A stretch of DNA of 64,000 bases from Bretschneidera sinensis. Lineage: Eukaryota; Streptophyta; Magnoliopsida; Brassicales; Akaniaceae. Position 1 is the stretch's first letter; every line of letters begins with the position of its first letter. A program made the position numbers and the translations under genes. Shown in pieces: positions 34,104 to 45,578 of the stretch. The DNA lies in NCBI GenBank assembly GCA_023935145.1, contig CM043698.1, positions 81,734,001 through 81,798,000 on the forward strand, read 5' to 3'. The notes under the pieces are model-generated. The model was not told where the DNA came from. It saw only the letters and a program-made list of their open reading frames with translations, and did not search any database.

Positions 34104-34793
34104 GTCTGAAGGTTGAGCTGCTGTCGAGATGTAACCTGCTTGTATATCTTTGTTAAATATCTTCTCCCTGATAAAATGATAGTCAACCTCGATATGTTTG
34201 GTACGGGCATGAAATACTGGATTAGAAGATATAGCCAAAGCACCAAGATTATCTACCCATAGACAGGGAGCATTGGTTAGTGGTATGTGCAGTTCTTGAA
34301 AGAGCATGCGAAGCCAATAGAGTTCAGCCACAGTGAAAGCCATAGACCTGTATTCCGCTTCTGTGCTTAATCGTGCTACAACAGGTTGCTTCTTGGCTTA
34401 CCAAGAAATAAGGCAGGGACCAAGATATATACAATAACCCGATGTGGACTTCTTGTCATCAGGAGACCCTGCCCAATCAGAATCACAAAAACCATTAAGT
34501 TGCAAGGAGCCCTTGCTGAAGTTGAAACCAAACTGTAAGGTGCCCTTTAGATACTGTAACACTCTCTTAGCTGCTACTAGATGGTCAGTGGTTAGGCAAT
34601 GTAAGAATTGACATAGCTGGTTCACACTGAAGGATATGTCAGGTTTGGTAAGAGTGAGATACTGTAAAGCTCCAACCAAAGTTTTATATTCAGTAGGATC
34701 ATTGAGGGGATCCCCTGAAAATTTAGAAAGTTTTGAACCTGAGGTGCAAGGTGTGGAAGCTGGTTTAGCACCATCCATCCTTGTGCGATTCAA
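34095..34793 (-). pseudogene. pol: Copia RNase H region, truncated
   Basis: Two frames, 34793-34398 and 34343 onward, carry Copia RNase H sequence: PDISFSVNQLCQF, AAKRVLQYLKGT, GFCDSDWAGSPDDKKSTSGY, then TVAELYWLRMLFQEL and ARTKHIEVDYHFIREK. A stop separates them near 34397. The end DIFTD fuses to element D sequence, so the frame continuing to 33963 is chimeric and not a natural C-terminus. Confidence 0.85.
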
Positions 34794-34832
34794 TATATCA
34801 GTAGTATACTTTCCTTGACTGAGATGGAGACC

Positions 34833-35700
34833 TTATGATGTTTTAGTGACTTGAATTCTCAGAAAATAAGAGAGGGGACCAAGGTCTTTGACAGCAAACT
34901 CAGCACTAAGTTGAGTAATAAGATGATCAATGGAAGAAGATAAATTACTTGCACCTATGATGTCATCAACATAAATAAGCACATAAACAGAAATGTGATT
35001 CAAATGGAATGTAAAAAGAGATGCATCAACTGTGGAGCCAGTGAACCCGAGAGCAAGTAAGGCTTGTGACAATCTCAAAAACCAAGCTCTAGGAGCTTGT
35101 TTGAGTCTATAGATGGACTTATATAATCTGCACACATGATCAGAGAGATGAGGATCCTCAAACCCTTTAGGTTGCTCCATATAAACCTCCTCTTCAAGAA
35201 AACCATGTAAAAAGGCATTAGAGATGTCAAGTTGCTTGATAAACCAGTCATGATGAATAGCTAATGCTAGTACCAATCTAATTATGGATGGTTTAATAAC
35301 AGGGCTAAATGTCTCATTAAAGTCCACCCCATCAATTGATCAAATCCTTTAGCCACTAATCTGGCCTTGTAACGATCAATACTCCCATTTGATTTTTGTT
35401 TGAGCTTAAACACCCACTTATTCCTGACAACTTGCTTATGGCAAGGTCGTGGACATAAAGTCTAAGTTTTGTTGGCTATGAGGGCATTGTATTCAGCCTA
35501 CATAGCATCAAGCCAATGCTGGTTCTTCACTGCTTCCTTATAGGTTTGGGGTTCAGAAGGTAAAGTGATGGTAGAGAGAGCTTGGAGAGGATATTTGGTA
35601 GAGTAGTAGAGATGGTAGTCAGGAAATTGTTTAGGTTTGGAGGAATTGGTCATGGATCGTGTAATGATTTGAATGGATGAGGAGGCAGGCAGATTTATGG
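34833..35700 (-). pseudogene. pol: Copia reverse transcriptase
   Basis: The main frame 35327-34833 (164 aa) holds Copia RT blocks: [54 protein letters not shown], and the active-site box LIYVDDI with both Asp intact. The upstream RT start (about 35330-35700, reading toward the WQAM..EYNAL-like segment) is in other frames with stops. It would copy element RNA into DNA in the particle. Confidence 0.88.
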
Positions 35701-36900
35701 TGATGAGAGGAGTGGAATTAGGTAAAGGAAGTTGGAAATCAGGTGAGGCGGAAACAGGTGGGGTTTCAGAGATAAGATCATTATAAAGAGCAGGTGGAGA
35801 AGGAGCAGGTTGTGTTGCTGAGATGGGAGCATTATGTGAAGCAGGTGGGCTTGTGTCATTGGAAAAACTAGGCTCAGGTGAGACAAATGAGGATGATGTA
35901 TCAAGGGAAGAGGTTGTGACAGTGAATGTAGGAGGTGTAATAATAGGAAAAGAAGAAATTAAATTATGAGCAAGGGATCAAAGGGAGAACTTGATTGTAA
36001 GGCACTGATAGAGGAAGAAAAAATGTCCTGCAAGGGTGAGGAAGCAGCAGCTGGAGCCCATGTATCAGAAGCAGGAAAGTTCACTTCATCAAAGATGACA
36101 TGTCTAGAGATGTAGACTTTTTGAGAAGTTAAATCCAAGCATCGATATCCCTTTTGATTTGAGCTATACTCGAGAAAAACACATTTGGTGTTTCTAAATG
36201 CTAATTTGTGGGGTTGATAAGGTCTAAGCAAAGGGTAACATGCACAACCAAATGTCTTTAGGAATGAGTAATCTGGTAGTTTGTTAAATAAGGTGAAGAA
36301 TGGTGACTGATTGTTAAGGACAGGTGTAGGAAGCCTATTGATGACATATATAGCAGTGAGAAAAGCATCAACCCAGTAACATGGTGGAAGATGGGACTGA
36401 GCTAAGAGTGATAAACCTATGTCAGTAATATGCCTATGTTTTCTCTCTTAAATTCCATTTTGCTCAGAAGTATGAGGACAAGTGAGTTTATGTAAAATTC
36501 CATTGGTAGAGAGGAAATTTTAAAAAACAGTGGAGAGGTATTCTCCACCATTGTCAGTCATTACTTATTTGATCTTTCTAGAGAATTGAGTTTCAACCAA
36601 TTGTTTAAACTTAAGAAAACAAAAGAATACTTCATATTTGAATTACAAAGGAAACAACCAGGTAAATTTGGAAAAATCATCAATGAATATAACATAGAGG
36701 TTACATCCACTGACAGAAGCAACTGGAGATATCCAAACATCTGAGTGTATTAACTCTAGAGGATGTGTAGATCTGTTATTGGACTCGGGAAAAGGAAGTT
36801 TGTGACTCTTAGCAACTTGACAAGACTCACACATATTATTATGTTTTACAGGACCAGAAATAGGAAGCAAAGTGTCACGAATGACCCTAGCAACTGTGGA
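35701..36900 (-). pseudogene. pol: Copia integrase
   Basis: The frame 36870-36643 covers the end of the zinc region (CESCQVAKSHKLPF) and the first core Asp (IHSDVW, with FIDDFSKFTW after it). A second frame, 36231-35959, holds the C-terminal part (RPYQPHKLAFRNTKCVFLEY, then GYRCLD). The middle, including the second Asp and the Glu, is spread over stops and frameshifts at about 36240-36640. A low-complexity linker follows at 35695-35904. Confidence 0.8.
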
Positions 36901-37039
36901 CTCAAAGGCATGAGCTAATCTAGAATGCCAAATATTGATTGGAGCTTTGACACCTTATAAAGCAATGAAAGAGGAAATGGGAGCAGTTTTAGGATTAGAT
37001 TTCTTAAGTTTCAGCTGCTTGAGATACATGGGATACAGT

Positions 37040-38310
37040 CCAGCTTCACTCTACCCTTGAAAAAGTATTTCCTTGATCTGTAGGTCCTTCACAAAGAAAT
37101 GAGATAATGTGAGCACAAAGTAACAGTTATTGTCATTGCAAACTTTCTGGATGGGTAAAAGATTAGAAGATGCATTAGGGCAATGTAAGATATTGTATAA
37201 AAGAAACTTGTTTTTAGAGTTAGGAAGCATAGAAGAACCAGTGTTGGTGATGAGCAAGGCTCCTCCATTGCCCACTGTGACCTGATCATTGCCCTGATAA
37301 GGCTGTTATTGCAGGATCAAGTTATCCAATTTAAAAGTAATGTGGTTGTTAGTACCACTATCAAGATACCGAGGCTGTTCAACTTCTTGTGTGCCATGAG
37401 TGTGGGCTGCTATGGCTGCCAACTGAGCTGGTGGATGTCGACCCTGGTAAGAAAAATCCATTCTGTGATAGCAATCAAGGGCCTGGTGGTTATTTTTGCC
37501 ACAGATTTAGCATGGTGGGAATTTGGTGGAGGGGAAGGGGCTGCTGGATGATTGTGGCTTAAGGGAGAAGTTGCGAGTCTTTGAATTGGTAGGAGATCGA
37601 TTATAGTGGGAAGGCTTGCCTTGCTGAGTGGGATATTTGGGTTTCTTGCCATGGTTAAACTTTGGTTTATTTGTGAAGAAAGCAAACTGAGTTCCATCAT
37701 TGGGAAGGGTCTTGTTTTGAGATTCAAGTATTTTCTCATAATTGAGCAATTCAATTTGAAAATCATCAAATGAAATTGGTTTGTCTCGGGTGGCAAAATT
37801 AAGAGATGTGATGAAAGGATTATAAATGGAATTAAGACCCCCGATGACATAGGAGATCAAGTCTTCCTCATCAATAGGTTTACCTACTGCTGTGAGCTGA
37901 TCAGACCAATTTTTGGCAAGGATCAAGTAATCAAAACAGGTTTTAGTGCCCTGCTGCAATGTTTGGAGCTGTCTTTTGAGGTGGTAAATGCGAGATCTGG
38001 ACTGAGGAGCAAATCTGCTAGCCAATGTATTCCAGACCATTTTGGATGTTGTCAATCCATAGACTGTGGAGAGGATCTTCTCACTGAGAGTGGCATTTAA
38101 CCAGGCCAAGACAAATTAATCTTTCTTCTGCCAAACCAAGTAATCTGGGTTGAGATCAGAAGTAGATTTCCTAGTGGAATCAATAAGATATTGAGAGGGA
38201 TAGATTTTTGACCCATCAACAATGCTTTGTAAGTCATGGCTTCTAAGCATAGGAATGAATTGGGTAGTCCAATTCAGATAATTGGTTCCATCTAGTTTGA
38301 CAGAAACCAA
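37040..38310 (-). pseudogene. gag: Copia gag and protease/pre-integrase region
   Basis: Gag starts in the frame ending at 38116 (VSVKLDGTNYLNWTTQF) and, after a TAA, continues in 38109-37507 (WNTLASRFAPQSRSRIYHLK, UBN2-type Copia gag). A Gly/Asn/Ser-rich tail and a decayed zinc-knuckle region follow near 37500-37420. The frame 37275-37051 (LITNTGSSMLPNSKN, NILHCPNASSNLLPIQKVC) is the stretch just after the protease that precedes the integrase. The protease active site was not located with confidence. Confidence 0.82.
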
Positions 38311-38382
38311 AGAGGTAATGTTTGGGATAACAAAAGAGGGATTGGATGAGGCTATATAGGATCGAGTTGCGTGAGCAATTAA

Positions 38383-38397
38383 ACAACTCTGATACCA
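38383..38397 (-). other. tRNA-iMet primer site of Copia element H
   Basis: The minus strand reads TGGTATCAGAGTTGT directly after the LTR, matching the initiator-Met tRNA complement in its first 11 bases. Confidence 0.8.
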
Positions 38398-38650
38398 AGT
38401 TAGAATAACAAAAGAAATGAAGTCTGGCTCAATTGATTACCAGTTGCTCTGTATATTCATATATATAGATGAGTACAAAGTAGTTTAAATTCCATTATTT
38501 GGATATATACAATAATTCAAATACTAACAGAACACTAACAGAATATAAATCTGTAGTGATTCACTAAATAACTATAGCAACAACAAGATAACAATTGTAA
38601 CAGATTTATCTTGATGAGATGCTGATTTATCAGAGCTGATATGTCTAACA
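38398..38650 (-). repeat. 5' LTR of Copia element H
   Basis: On the minus strand it starts TGTTAGACATATC and ends GTTATTCTAACT, 253 bp, with TATATATGAATATACAG-like AT-rich sequence. No second copy exists in the window. Confidence 0.82.
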
Positions 38651-39100
38651 CTTATTTTCATCCCTTCCTCCTCCATCACTTCTCTATCCAGGAAATCTTT
38701 AAGTGTACAACCAGTGGTGGTGACATGCAATATTGGTACTACGACATCCAAACCAGGGAATAAAATCTTTGATGATTAAACTCATCGAAAAGCTTGAAAA
38801 AATCCACCGTACTCTGCCTCCCTGAGTCCTTATTGTCGGTGGTAGTGATGAAGATGATAATGATGATGATCTTCGATGGCTTAGATGATGATGAGGGAGA
38901 TCAAGCTCCCGTAAAGGCGCCGGTGTAATCTCCTCTGGAGTATACTTCGGTGAGCTTGCCACCAGCTGTCGTACCAGCAAGCTCCCCTCCAGATCTTGTT
39001 GTTGCACCCACCATTGAGGTCCCAGCTCCGATTCTAAGCAAGAAGAAGCTAAAGAATAAGCATAATGCTCCAGCTCCAATACTTATGTAGATTTAGGAAA
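38651..39100 (+). other. Coding-like patch of unknown origin inside element D
   Basis: Plus-strand frames contain TTSGGDMQYWYYDIQTRE near 38710-38760, and further on an acidic patch (DGLDDDEGDQAP), a Pro/Val-rich stretch and a basic KKKLKNK, but with stops and frame changes between them. This does not resemble a retroelement domain I know. It could be a fragment of a host gene captured by element D or its target, or chance. A minus-strand frame over the same region (39079-38699) is Ser-rich and less convincing. Confidence 0.35.
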
Positions 39101-39379
39101 AAGCATCTCACTAGCTCTAATCTCCTCAGGTATCATTATGGACCAGAACCAGATCTTGGTTTTAATTCCCAGTTTCATGGCATATGCAACCCACTATCTT
39201 TAATAAAGCAAATAATTATTTAAAGTAGCAGACATAATTATTTAAAGTTTGCAATCATCAAGACAGAATGCATTGCTAACATGGCTTGCTAAATATTAGC
39301 TGTGTTTTGGGGCCACTGACATTGGCTCAAATCTTCTCTTGAATGGGAGACACCATTGTACGGATCAATGACTAACATC

Positions 39380-39560
39380 ATCACTGTAAGAACCATCTAA
39401 CATCACATCATCAACACCTAGATGCTATGTCATTGCCATCTAGCGTCATATCATCAACACCTAGGCACCACGTCATCATTATGTCAGTACATCTTAGGCA
39501 CCACATTATCATCACTTAGCCACATCATCCCCACCTAGGCGTCACATTAGCGCCATTTTA
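39380..39560 (+). repeat. Short tandem array with ACCTAGGC/CATCATC units
   Basis: CATCATCAACACCTAG-type units recur irregularly about every 27-50 bp in the 3' part of element D. Confidence 0.65.
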
Positions 39561-39879
39561 GTTGACTCAAACTAGTTGGTTTAACCAGGTTTGACTGCCT
39601 AATTCACTACTTTGACCAGTTGATTCACCAAACTCAAGCTCGATTTCAGACTTTGACAAACCGGTTTCTAAGTTTTTTTAGCCTCCTCTTTCTATACCCG
39701 ATCTCCGAATTTTGAAATTCGACTTCGTCAGGAAATTTTTTTACAAACAGTCAAAAAATGTTATTATTCTTCATCAAAGGGCCTCAAACACACCCCAAAC
39801 TCAAACAAACAAAAGTATTCCACAAGATGGGATACAAATTCCAAAATACTCAAACACCTCAGTTCATCCAGCTCGGGTT

Positions 39880-40150
39880 CTCCACCAGCTTCATTTCTCC
39901 ATCAACCTTGTTTCTCTATCAGCTCCAGAGAGGTAGCCTCAAGTTATTTTGCTCTTAGCTCAGTTTCTCCATCAGCTCTAAAGAGATAGCCCCAAGCTAC
40001 TTCACCCTCAGGTCAGTTTCTCCATCAACTCTGAGAAGGTAGCCCCGAGCTACTTTAACCTCGGTACTTCGCCTTCATCTCAGTTTATCCCTCGACTCCG
40101 AAGAGGTAGCACTGAGCCACTTCGACTTCAGTCCAGTTTCTTCATCGTTT
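39880..40150 (+). repeat. About 60-bp tandem array in element D
   Basis: Units contain CAGTTTCTCCATCAGCTC, GAGAGGTAGCC and AAGCTACTT in order. About four to five copies with marked divergence. Confidence 0.75.
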
Positions 40151-40189
40151 CTAAGTAGTTTGATCCAAGTCAATCTCCTAAGATCTATC

Positions 40190-40720
40190 TCCATTAAAGT
40201 CCGATTAACTCGGACTCACTATTCTCCAATTATATTTGATGGACTCGGACTCACTATTCTCTACTTACATCTGATTAACTCGGATTCAAAATTCTCTACT
40301 TAAGTCTGATTAACTCAGACTCGTTATTCTCTACTTACATTTGATGGGACTCGCTATTCTCCACTTATGACTGATGGGACTCACTATTCTCCACTTACGT
40401 CCGTGGACTCGAACTCGTTATTCTCTACTTACATCCAATGGACTCGGACTCGCTATTCTCCACTTACGTCCAATGGACTCGAACTCGCTATTCTTCGCTT
40501 ACATCCGAATAACTTAGATCCAATATTCTTCACTTACATCCAATTAACTCGGACTCTTTATTATCCACTTACGTTCAATTAACTTGGATTTGCTATTCTC
40601 CACTTACGCCCGATTAGCTTGGACTCACTATTCTCCACTTACGTCCGATTTACTCGACTTACGTTCGATTAACTCAAATTCGCTAAACTTATGTTCGTAT
40701 CACTCAAACTCGTTACATAA
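40190..40720 (+). repeat. About 36-bp tandem array in element D
   Basis: Units resemble GGACTCGGACTCACTATTCTCCACTTACATCCGATT, built from GACTCG and TATTCTCCACTTAC blocks, a dozen or more copies. The short frames crossing it (40367-40796) are repeat artefacts. Confidence 0.88.
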
Positions 40721-41106
40721 CTTGCTTCGAGGCACTCTGCTCAAGTCCGTATCACTCAGATTCGTTACTCACCTCACTTTGGGGAACTTAGCTTAAGATT
40801 GAGCTCCTGAGACTTATCATTCTCCCTTCCAAAAGGGCAGCGCCAAGCTATTTGACCTCCTCGGAATTTACATTCCTTCCTAAGAAGGTTTCACCGAGCT
40901 GTTAGTCCTCTTCTAGCACGGGATATTCAAAAGATAGCTTTGTACTATCCTTTAAATTGCTCAGACAACTTTCAGTGTCTGCTTCTTGCCTTCTTAGTAC
41001 CCGGTTACCCAAACAATGTAAGAACTGCATGACACAAAAATAAAACACTCCAAACAAACTCTACTTCCTCAACCACATAACTGCACTCAAGAAAGTGGGG
41101 GGTATC

Positions 41107-41558
41107 TAATGTAGGGGAAAATTCCATTTCCAATAGCATAATGACATGTCAATCTCCAAGGATTAAATAGTAATTCCATAAATTATACAGAGTAACCAAT
41201 CTAACACCGACATCTAGTAAGGGCATAACGGTAATTCCACATCAATTTCTTTGTACCACTCAACTAGAACTTATAAATAAGCTATTATTTTAAAAAAATC
41301 AGTTTATAGATAACTCCGATCTTATCTATAGGAATGTTATTCTTATCATAATACTAAAGTGATCAATCATTCTCCTAATTGGATTCTACTGGCTCTCACC
41401 ATCAAAGTTAGACATCCATAATTTACATTAGATATTCTCTAGTTTATCTCCTTAAGCCCTATACAAACTTAGGCATCCTCCAAGGGACTTTTTAGTTTAC
41501 GTGTCTCTCATATGCGCAGGGGTCCGTGAGCTCATCTGGTAGATTTTCGGAATCAACA
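41107..41558 (+). repeat. 3' LTR of element D (TATA-deleted)
   Basis: It starts TAATGTAGGGG (TG mutated to TA) and ends GGAATCAACA. Compared with the 5' LTR it lacks about 18 bp between GGATTCTACT and GGCTCTCAC, a segment that contains the TATATAA. Confidence 0.85.
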
Positions 41559-42802
41559 CATATGTATATCAAATCATCTCTTTATATAATATGAACTTAT
41601 TCATTTCTCTTTTCCAATATACTTTTTATCAATTTCTATTAATTTATCCCCTCAAAGATATAATTTCACCAACTTTTCATAAATATTCATTTCAATCATA
41701 TTATAAATCATAAATCTATTAAATCATCAAATTCATATATATTTCATCAACTCAAAATATTCTAAATATATATTTAATATCTAATTCATTTTTTCATTCA
41801 TTTTAAGTTTTACATACGTTTCATATTTGTCTCGCTTACTAAAGTAAATTCATCTCACCACGTAGCGCTTAAAGCTACTCGTGGACTACTTCTTTTCCTT
41901 TCTTGCTCCTCTCAACAATTACACCAGATTGTTGATCACCAACACCTATCCACAAAACACTTATCAAACTTTCTATCTTATTTTTCAATCTATAGCCTAT
42001 ATCGGGTTATATTTTCATATATGCATGTTTACTTTCTTAAATTTAATACTTTCAATAAAAATTCCTTTCATTATGTTTGAATCCAAGTTCAAAGCTTCTT
42101 TTAAGAAATGTAGAAGAACAACTTCAAAAACTTAATTTAAATTCATGAACTTTACCTTTTTCAAAGCTTTTTCTTGGATTTCTTGGAAATCCTTCCATAA
42201 ATTACTCGATTTCAAGACAAGATTATCAAATTCTTCAATTACAAAGTGTTTGAATGTTTTTATAAGTTTTTTTCTAGAGAGAGAAAATGAATTTGTAAAC
42301 TGATTTCAAACTTCAAAATTCTATTTATATGAAAGTTTTCAATATAATAGATCGGCTACCCAGTCGACCAGTTGACCATTTAAATAAAATTATAAAACTG
42401 CTCTTGATTTAGCTGATCGACTGCCAATCAACTAGTTCTCCACCAATTGATTGGTTGGTCGGTTGACCAACCGATTGGTCCTCCACTGATCGACCACCAT
42501 TCATTCAAAATTTATAGTTTTGCCTTTTAAAACTGCTGGTTGGCTGCCAACTGATCAGTTTGCCTCCACCGACCAGTCGACCGGTTAGGTCACCAGTCAA
42601 TCGTGGTCAACCAATCCAGCCTTTAATATTTCTAACTCTTCTTTCAATTTTTTTTAAAAAAATTATGTACTTTCATCTTTGTAAATTTTTTAACTCTTTT
42701 CAAATAAAAATATTCAATATCTTTCTTCAAAACTTATTTCAAAATCAACTTTTAGTTTCATTCAACATTTTTCTTTACCGTTGTTTCAAATTCAACTCTT
42801 TT

Positions 42803-42850
<48 letters not shown>

Positions 42851-42908
42851 TAATTAAATATATATTCAATTACTCTTGTACGCTTATATCAAGGGTACGG
42901 GTATTACA
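41559..42908 (-). repeat. 3' LTR of element A, segment 3
   Basis: It resumes with the CATAT target copy and GTATATCAAATC, collinear with 63592 onward, and ends GGGTATTACA at 42908. It contains a tract rich in GGTCGACCGGT/GGTTGACC words (about 42350-42610) and a TA microsatellite. Frames at 41881-42135 and 42560-42963 lie in this LTR and are not genes. Confidence 0.85.
42804..42847. repeat. (TA)n microsatellite in LTR of element A
   Basis: About 22 TA units near the U3 start of the minus-strand LTR. Confidence 0.92.
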
Positions 42909-42952
42909 ATTCTACCCACCATATAAAAATTTCATCGTCAAAATTTTCTTAC

Positions 42953-43780
42953 CTAATTCATGAAAAAGTTAAGATATTCATTTCTCATACTCTCCTCACA
43001 CTCCCATATAATGTCCTCAACATCTCTATTCCGCCATAATACTTGACCTAGTGGAATGACATTATTATGTAAGACTTGTTCTTTTGTGTCTAAAATTCTA
43101 ATTGGTACTTGCACAAAAGTTAAATCCTCTAGAAGTTCAACAGCTTGACTCAGAATACTTGGGGATTCATTACGTAAGCATTTTCGCAAAAATGAAGCAT
43201 GAAATACATTACGCAACTGCTTTAACTCTAAAGGTAAATCTAGTCTATACGCCACTGGCCCAAATCTCTCAATAATTTCATATGGTCCCACATACCTCAG
43301 ACTCAATTTTTCTTTCTTTTTGAACCTTAACACACATTTCCATGGAGATATCTTCAGATATACCCAATCACCTACTTGAAACTCAAGGGGTCTCCTCTCG
43401 TTATCAGCATAACTCTTCTGTCTACTTTGTTCTGCTCTAAGATTCTCTTTAACTAGTTTGATCCTCTCAACTGTTAACTCGATAATTTATGGACCCAATA
43501 TCTTTCTTTCTCGCACTTCTTCCCAATATAAAGGAGTTATACATCTCCTACCATACAATGCCTCAAACAGTGCCATCCCAATACTAGTTTGATACTGATT
43601 ATTATATGCAAACTCTATCAAGGTTAAGTACACATCCCAACTTACTGAGAAACTCATTACATTAGCCCTCAACATGTCTTCTAGTATTCGGATAATCCTT
43701 TCCTGTTGCCCATCTGTTTAAGGATGAAAGTTATACTAAATTATAACTGTGTACCCATGCCTTTTTGAAATCCTCTTCAG
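42953..43780 (-). pseudogene. pol: Element A integrase C-terminus and chromodomain-like tail
   Basis: The frame 43333-42953 has the post-integrase KLSLRYVGPYEIIERFGPVAYRL motif and then a Tekay-type chromodomain-like tail (VPIRILDTKEQVLHNNVIPL, QVLWRNRDVEDIIWECEE) ending near the LTR. The frame 43675-43487 holds the end of the integrase core (WDVYLTLIEFAYNNQYQTSI, ALYGRRCITPLYW). The pieces are separated by stops. Such chromodomains direct chromovirus integration to heterochromatin. A polypurine tract (ATGGTGGGTAGAAT on the minus strand) follows at about 42909-42925. Confidence 0.85.
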
Positions 43781-45000
43781 AATCTAGATGCCAATCTAGC
43801 ATCTATATCTAACACTTTTCTTAAAGGTACTCCATGCAATCTCATTATCTCAGCTATATACAGTTTTGCCAACTTTTCAGGACTCTAAGTAGCTTTAATA
43901 GGAATGAAATGAGACAACTTAGAAAGTCTATCTACTATCACCCACACAACATCATGACCTCTCTGAGTACAGGGAAATGTAGAAACAAAATCCATACTCA
44001 CATTCTCCCATGGCCACTCTCAAGAACTAGAAGAGGCTATAGTAAGCCTACTAGATGTCTATTCTCTGACTTCACTTGCCAACAAACCAAACATCTAGAA
44101 ATGTATTCAGCTACTTCCCTCTTCAATCCTGACCACTAGTAATTCTATTTCAATCCCCTATACATCTTATTGTTACCCGGGTGTATCGAATATATTGAAT
44201 CATATACCTCTCTCAATATCTCCTTTCTTAACTCTGTATATTTGGGAACACAAATCCTATGTCCCAATACTAATATACCATCATCTCTAATTTTGAATTT
44301 AGTCTGTTTTTTACTCAACACCTCCTACTAAGTCTTCTTTGTCTCTTCATCTCTACTTTGCATTTCTAACAAGCATTCTACAATGGACGACTGAACAATC
44401 ATGTTTACTAACAATACTCTTCTATCATCAGCTCCACCATCAGATTCATATCATGACTATCTATAGCTACTAATCTTCCTTTAGATTTATTATTTAATGC
44501 ATCAGCTACCACATTCGCTTTCCTTAGATGGTAATGAATTGTACAATCAAAATCACTAATCAACTCCATCCAACTTCTTTGCCTCAAATTCAACTCTCTC
44601 TGAGTAGGTAAGTATATCAAACTATTGTGATCAGTAAATATCTCACAAGTGGCTCCATACAGATGATATCTCCAAATCTTCAAAGCAAATACTATGGTAG
44701 CCAACTCTAAGTCATAGGTCGGATAATTTCTTTCATGATTCTTCAATTGCCAAGAAGCATAGGCCATTACCATCCCATATTGCATCAACACACATCCCAA
44801 CCCTTGATGAGACGCATCACTATATACCACAAATCCTTCATGACCAGAAGGAAGCACCAACACAAATCTCTACCCTTGATGCGACGCATCACCGTATACC
44901 TCAAATCCTTCATCACCAGAAGGAAACACCAACATTGGAGTGGTAATTAATTTCTCCTTCAGCAACTTAAAATTATTCTCACACTTCTCAAACAAAAAAC
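43781..45000 (-). pseudogene. pol: Element A RNase H and integrase N-terminal region
   Basis: The frame 44863-44408 shows Gypsy RNase [67 protein letters not shown]. The integrase zinc region and the first core residues lie in 43780-44400 over several frames. An imperfect local duplication of about 66 bp (CACAACCCTTGATGAGACGC-like and CTCTACCCTTGATGCGACGC-like) lies at 44800-44930. Confidence 0.8.
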
Positions 45001-45578
45001 CTTATCATTTTTCCTAGTCAATTTAGTCAAAGGTGTAGCAATCATTAAAAAGTTATGTATAAATCTCCTGTAATAACTCGCGAACCCAACAGGCTTCTAA
45101 TCTCAGTTATATTAGTCGGTTTCTCCAAACACAATACTGCCTCTATTTTTTGTGGATCAAATGCTATACCATCTCCAAATACTACATGCCTCAAGAAAGT
45201 TACTTCATTCAACCATAACTCATATTTAGAAAATTTACCATACAATCTCTCACTTTTTTAGAATCTCCAATACAATTTTTAAATGTTTCACATGTTCTTC
45301 CTCATTCTTAGAATACACCAAACTGTCATCAATGAACACAACCAAAAATTTATCAAGAAATGGTTTAAACACTCTATTCATCAAGTCCATGAATGCTACT
45401 TAAGCATTAGTTAACCCAAATGGCATCATAAGAAACTCAAGGGGACCATAACGTGTCATAAAAGCAATCTTAGATACGTCTCCCTCTTTAATTCTGAACT
45501 GGTAATAACTTGATCTCAGGTTTATCTTAGAAAACACCTTTACTTCTTGCAAATGCTCAAATAAATCATCTATCCTGG
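45001..45578 (-). pseudogene. pol: Element A reverse transcriptase, C-terminal part
   Basis: Minus-strand frames carry RT palm blocks: [39 protein letters not shown], an intact FIDDSLVYS active-site box near 45330, then FSKYELWLNEVTFLRHVVFG. Stops and frameshifts lie between them. The RT is cut at 45578 by element B; its upstream half resumes at 53723. Confidence 0.88.

Larger units (their letters stand above)
34095..38650 (-). mobile_element. Element H: Ale/Retrofit-like Copia, 3'-truncated
   Basis: On the minus strand: a 253-bp 5' LTR (38650-38398), a tRNA-iMet primer site (38397-38383), then gag, protease, integrase, RT and RNase H in Copia order. The element stops inside the RNase H C-terminus near 34095-34103, so the last codons, the polypurine tract and the 3' LTR are missing. 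The break lies in CTGTAAAAAT, a string also present in the flanking repeat of element D. Frames are interrupted many times. Confidence 0.9.
33139..41558 (+). mobile_element. Element D: Tat-like LTR element, non-coding, carries Copia insertion
   Basis: The LTRs are 33139-33615 (477 bp) and 41107-41558 (452 bp), flanked by CATAT on both sides (33134-33138 and 41559-41563). The uninterrupted site (TTTATCATATGTATATC) survives in the other LTR of element A, which confirms the insertion. A degenerate primer site, TGGTGCTGTCTATGGGAA, follows the 5' LTR, and a GAAAGTGGGGGG purine tract precedes the 3' LTR. No gag or pol domain was recognised in its own sequence. Without the Copia insertion it would be about 3.9 kb, consistent with a deleted or non-autonomous element. 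Confidence 0.85.

Noticed and set aside
33963..34343. 126-aa minus-strand frame as a complete Copia C-terminus
   Set aside because: Only the first part is Copia RNase H; the rest is element D repeat read through the truncation joint.
40367..40796. Frames in the 36-bp array
   Set aside because: Repeat-driven open frames.
44800..44930. Local duplication as a separate insertion
   Set aside because: A small duplication of RNase H sequence (ACCCTTGATGxGACGCATCAC twice); no insertion signature.
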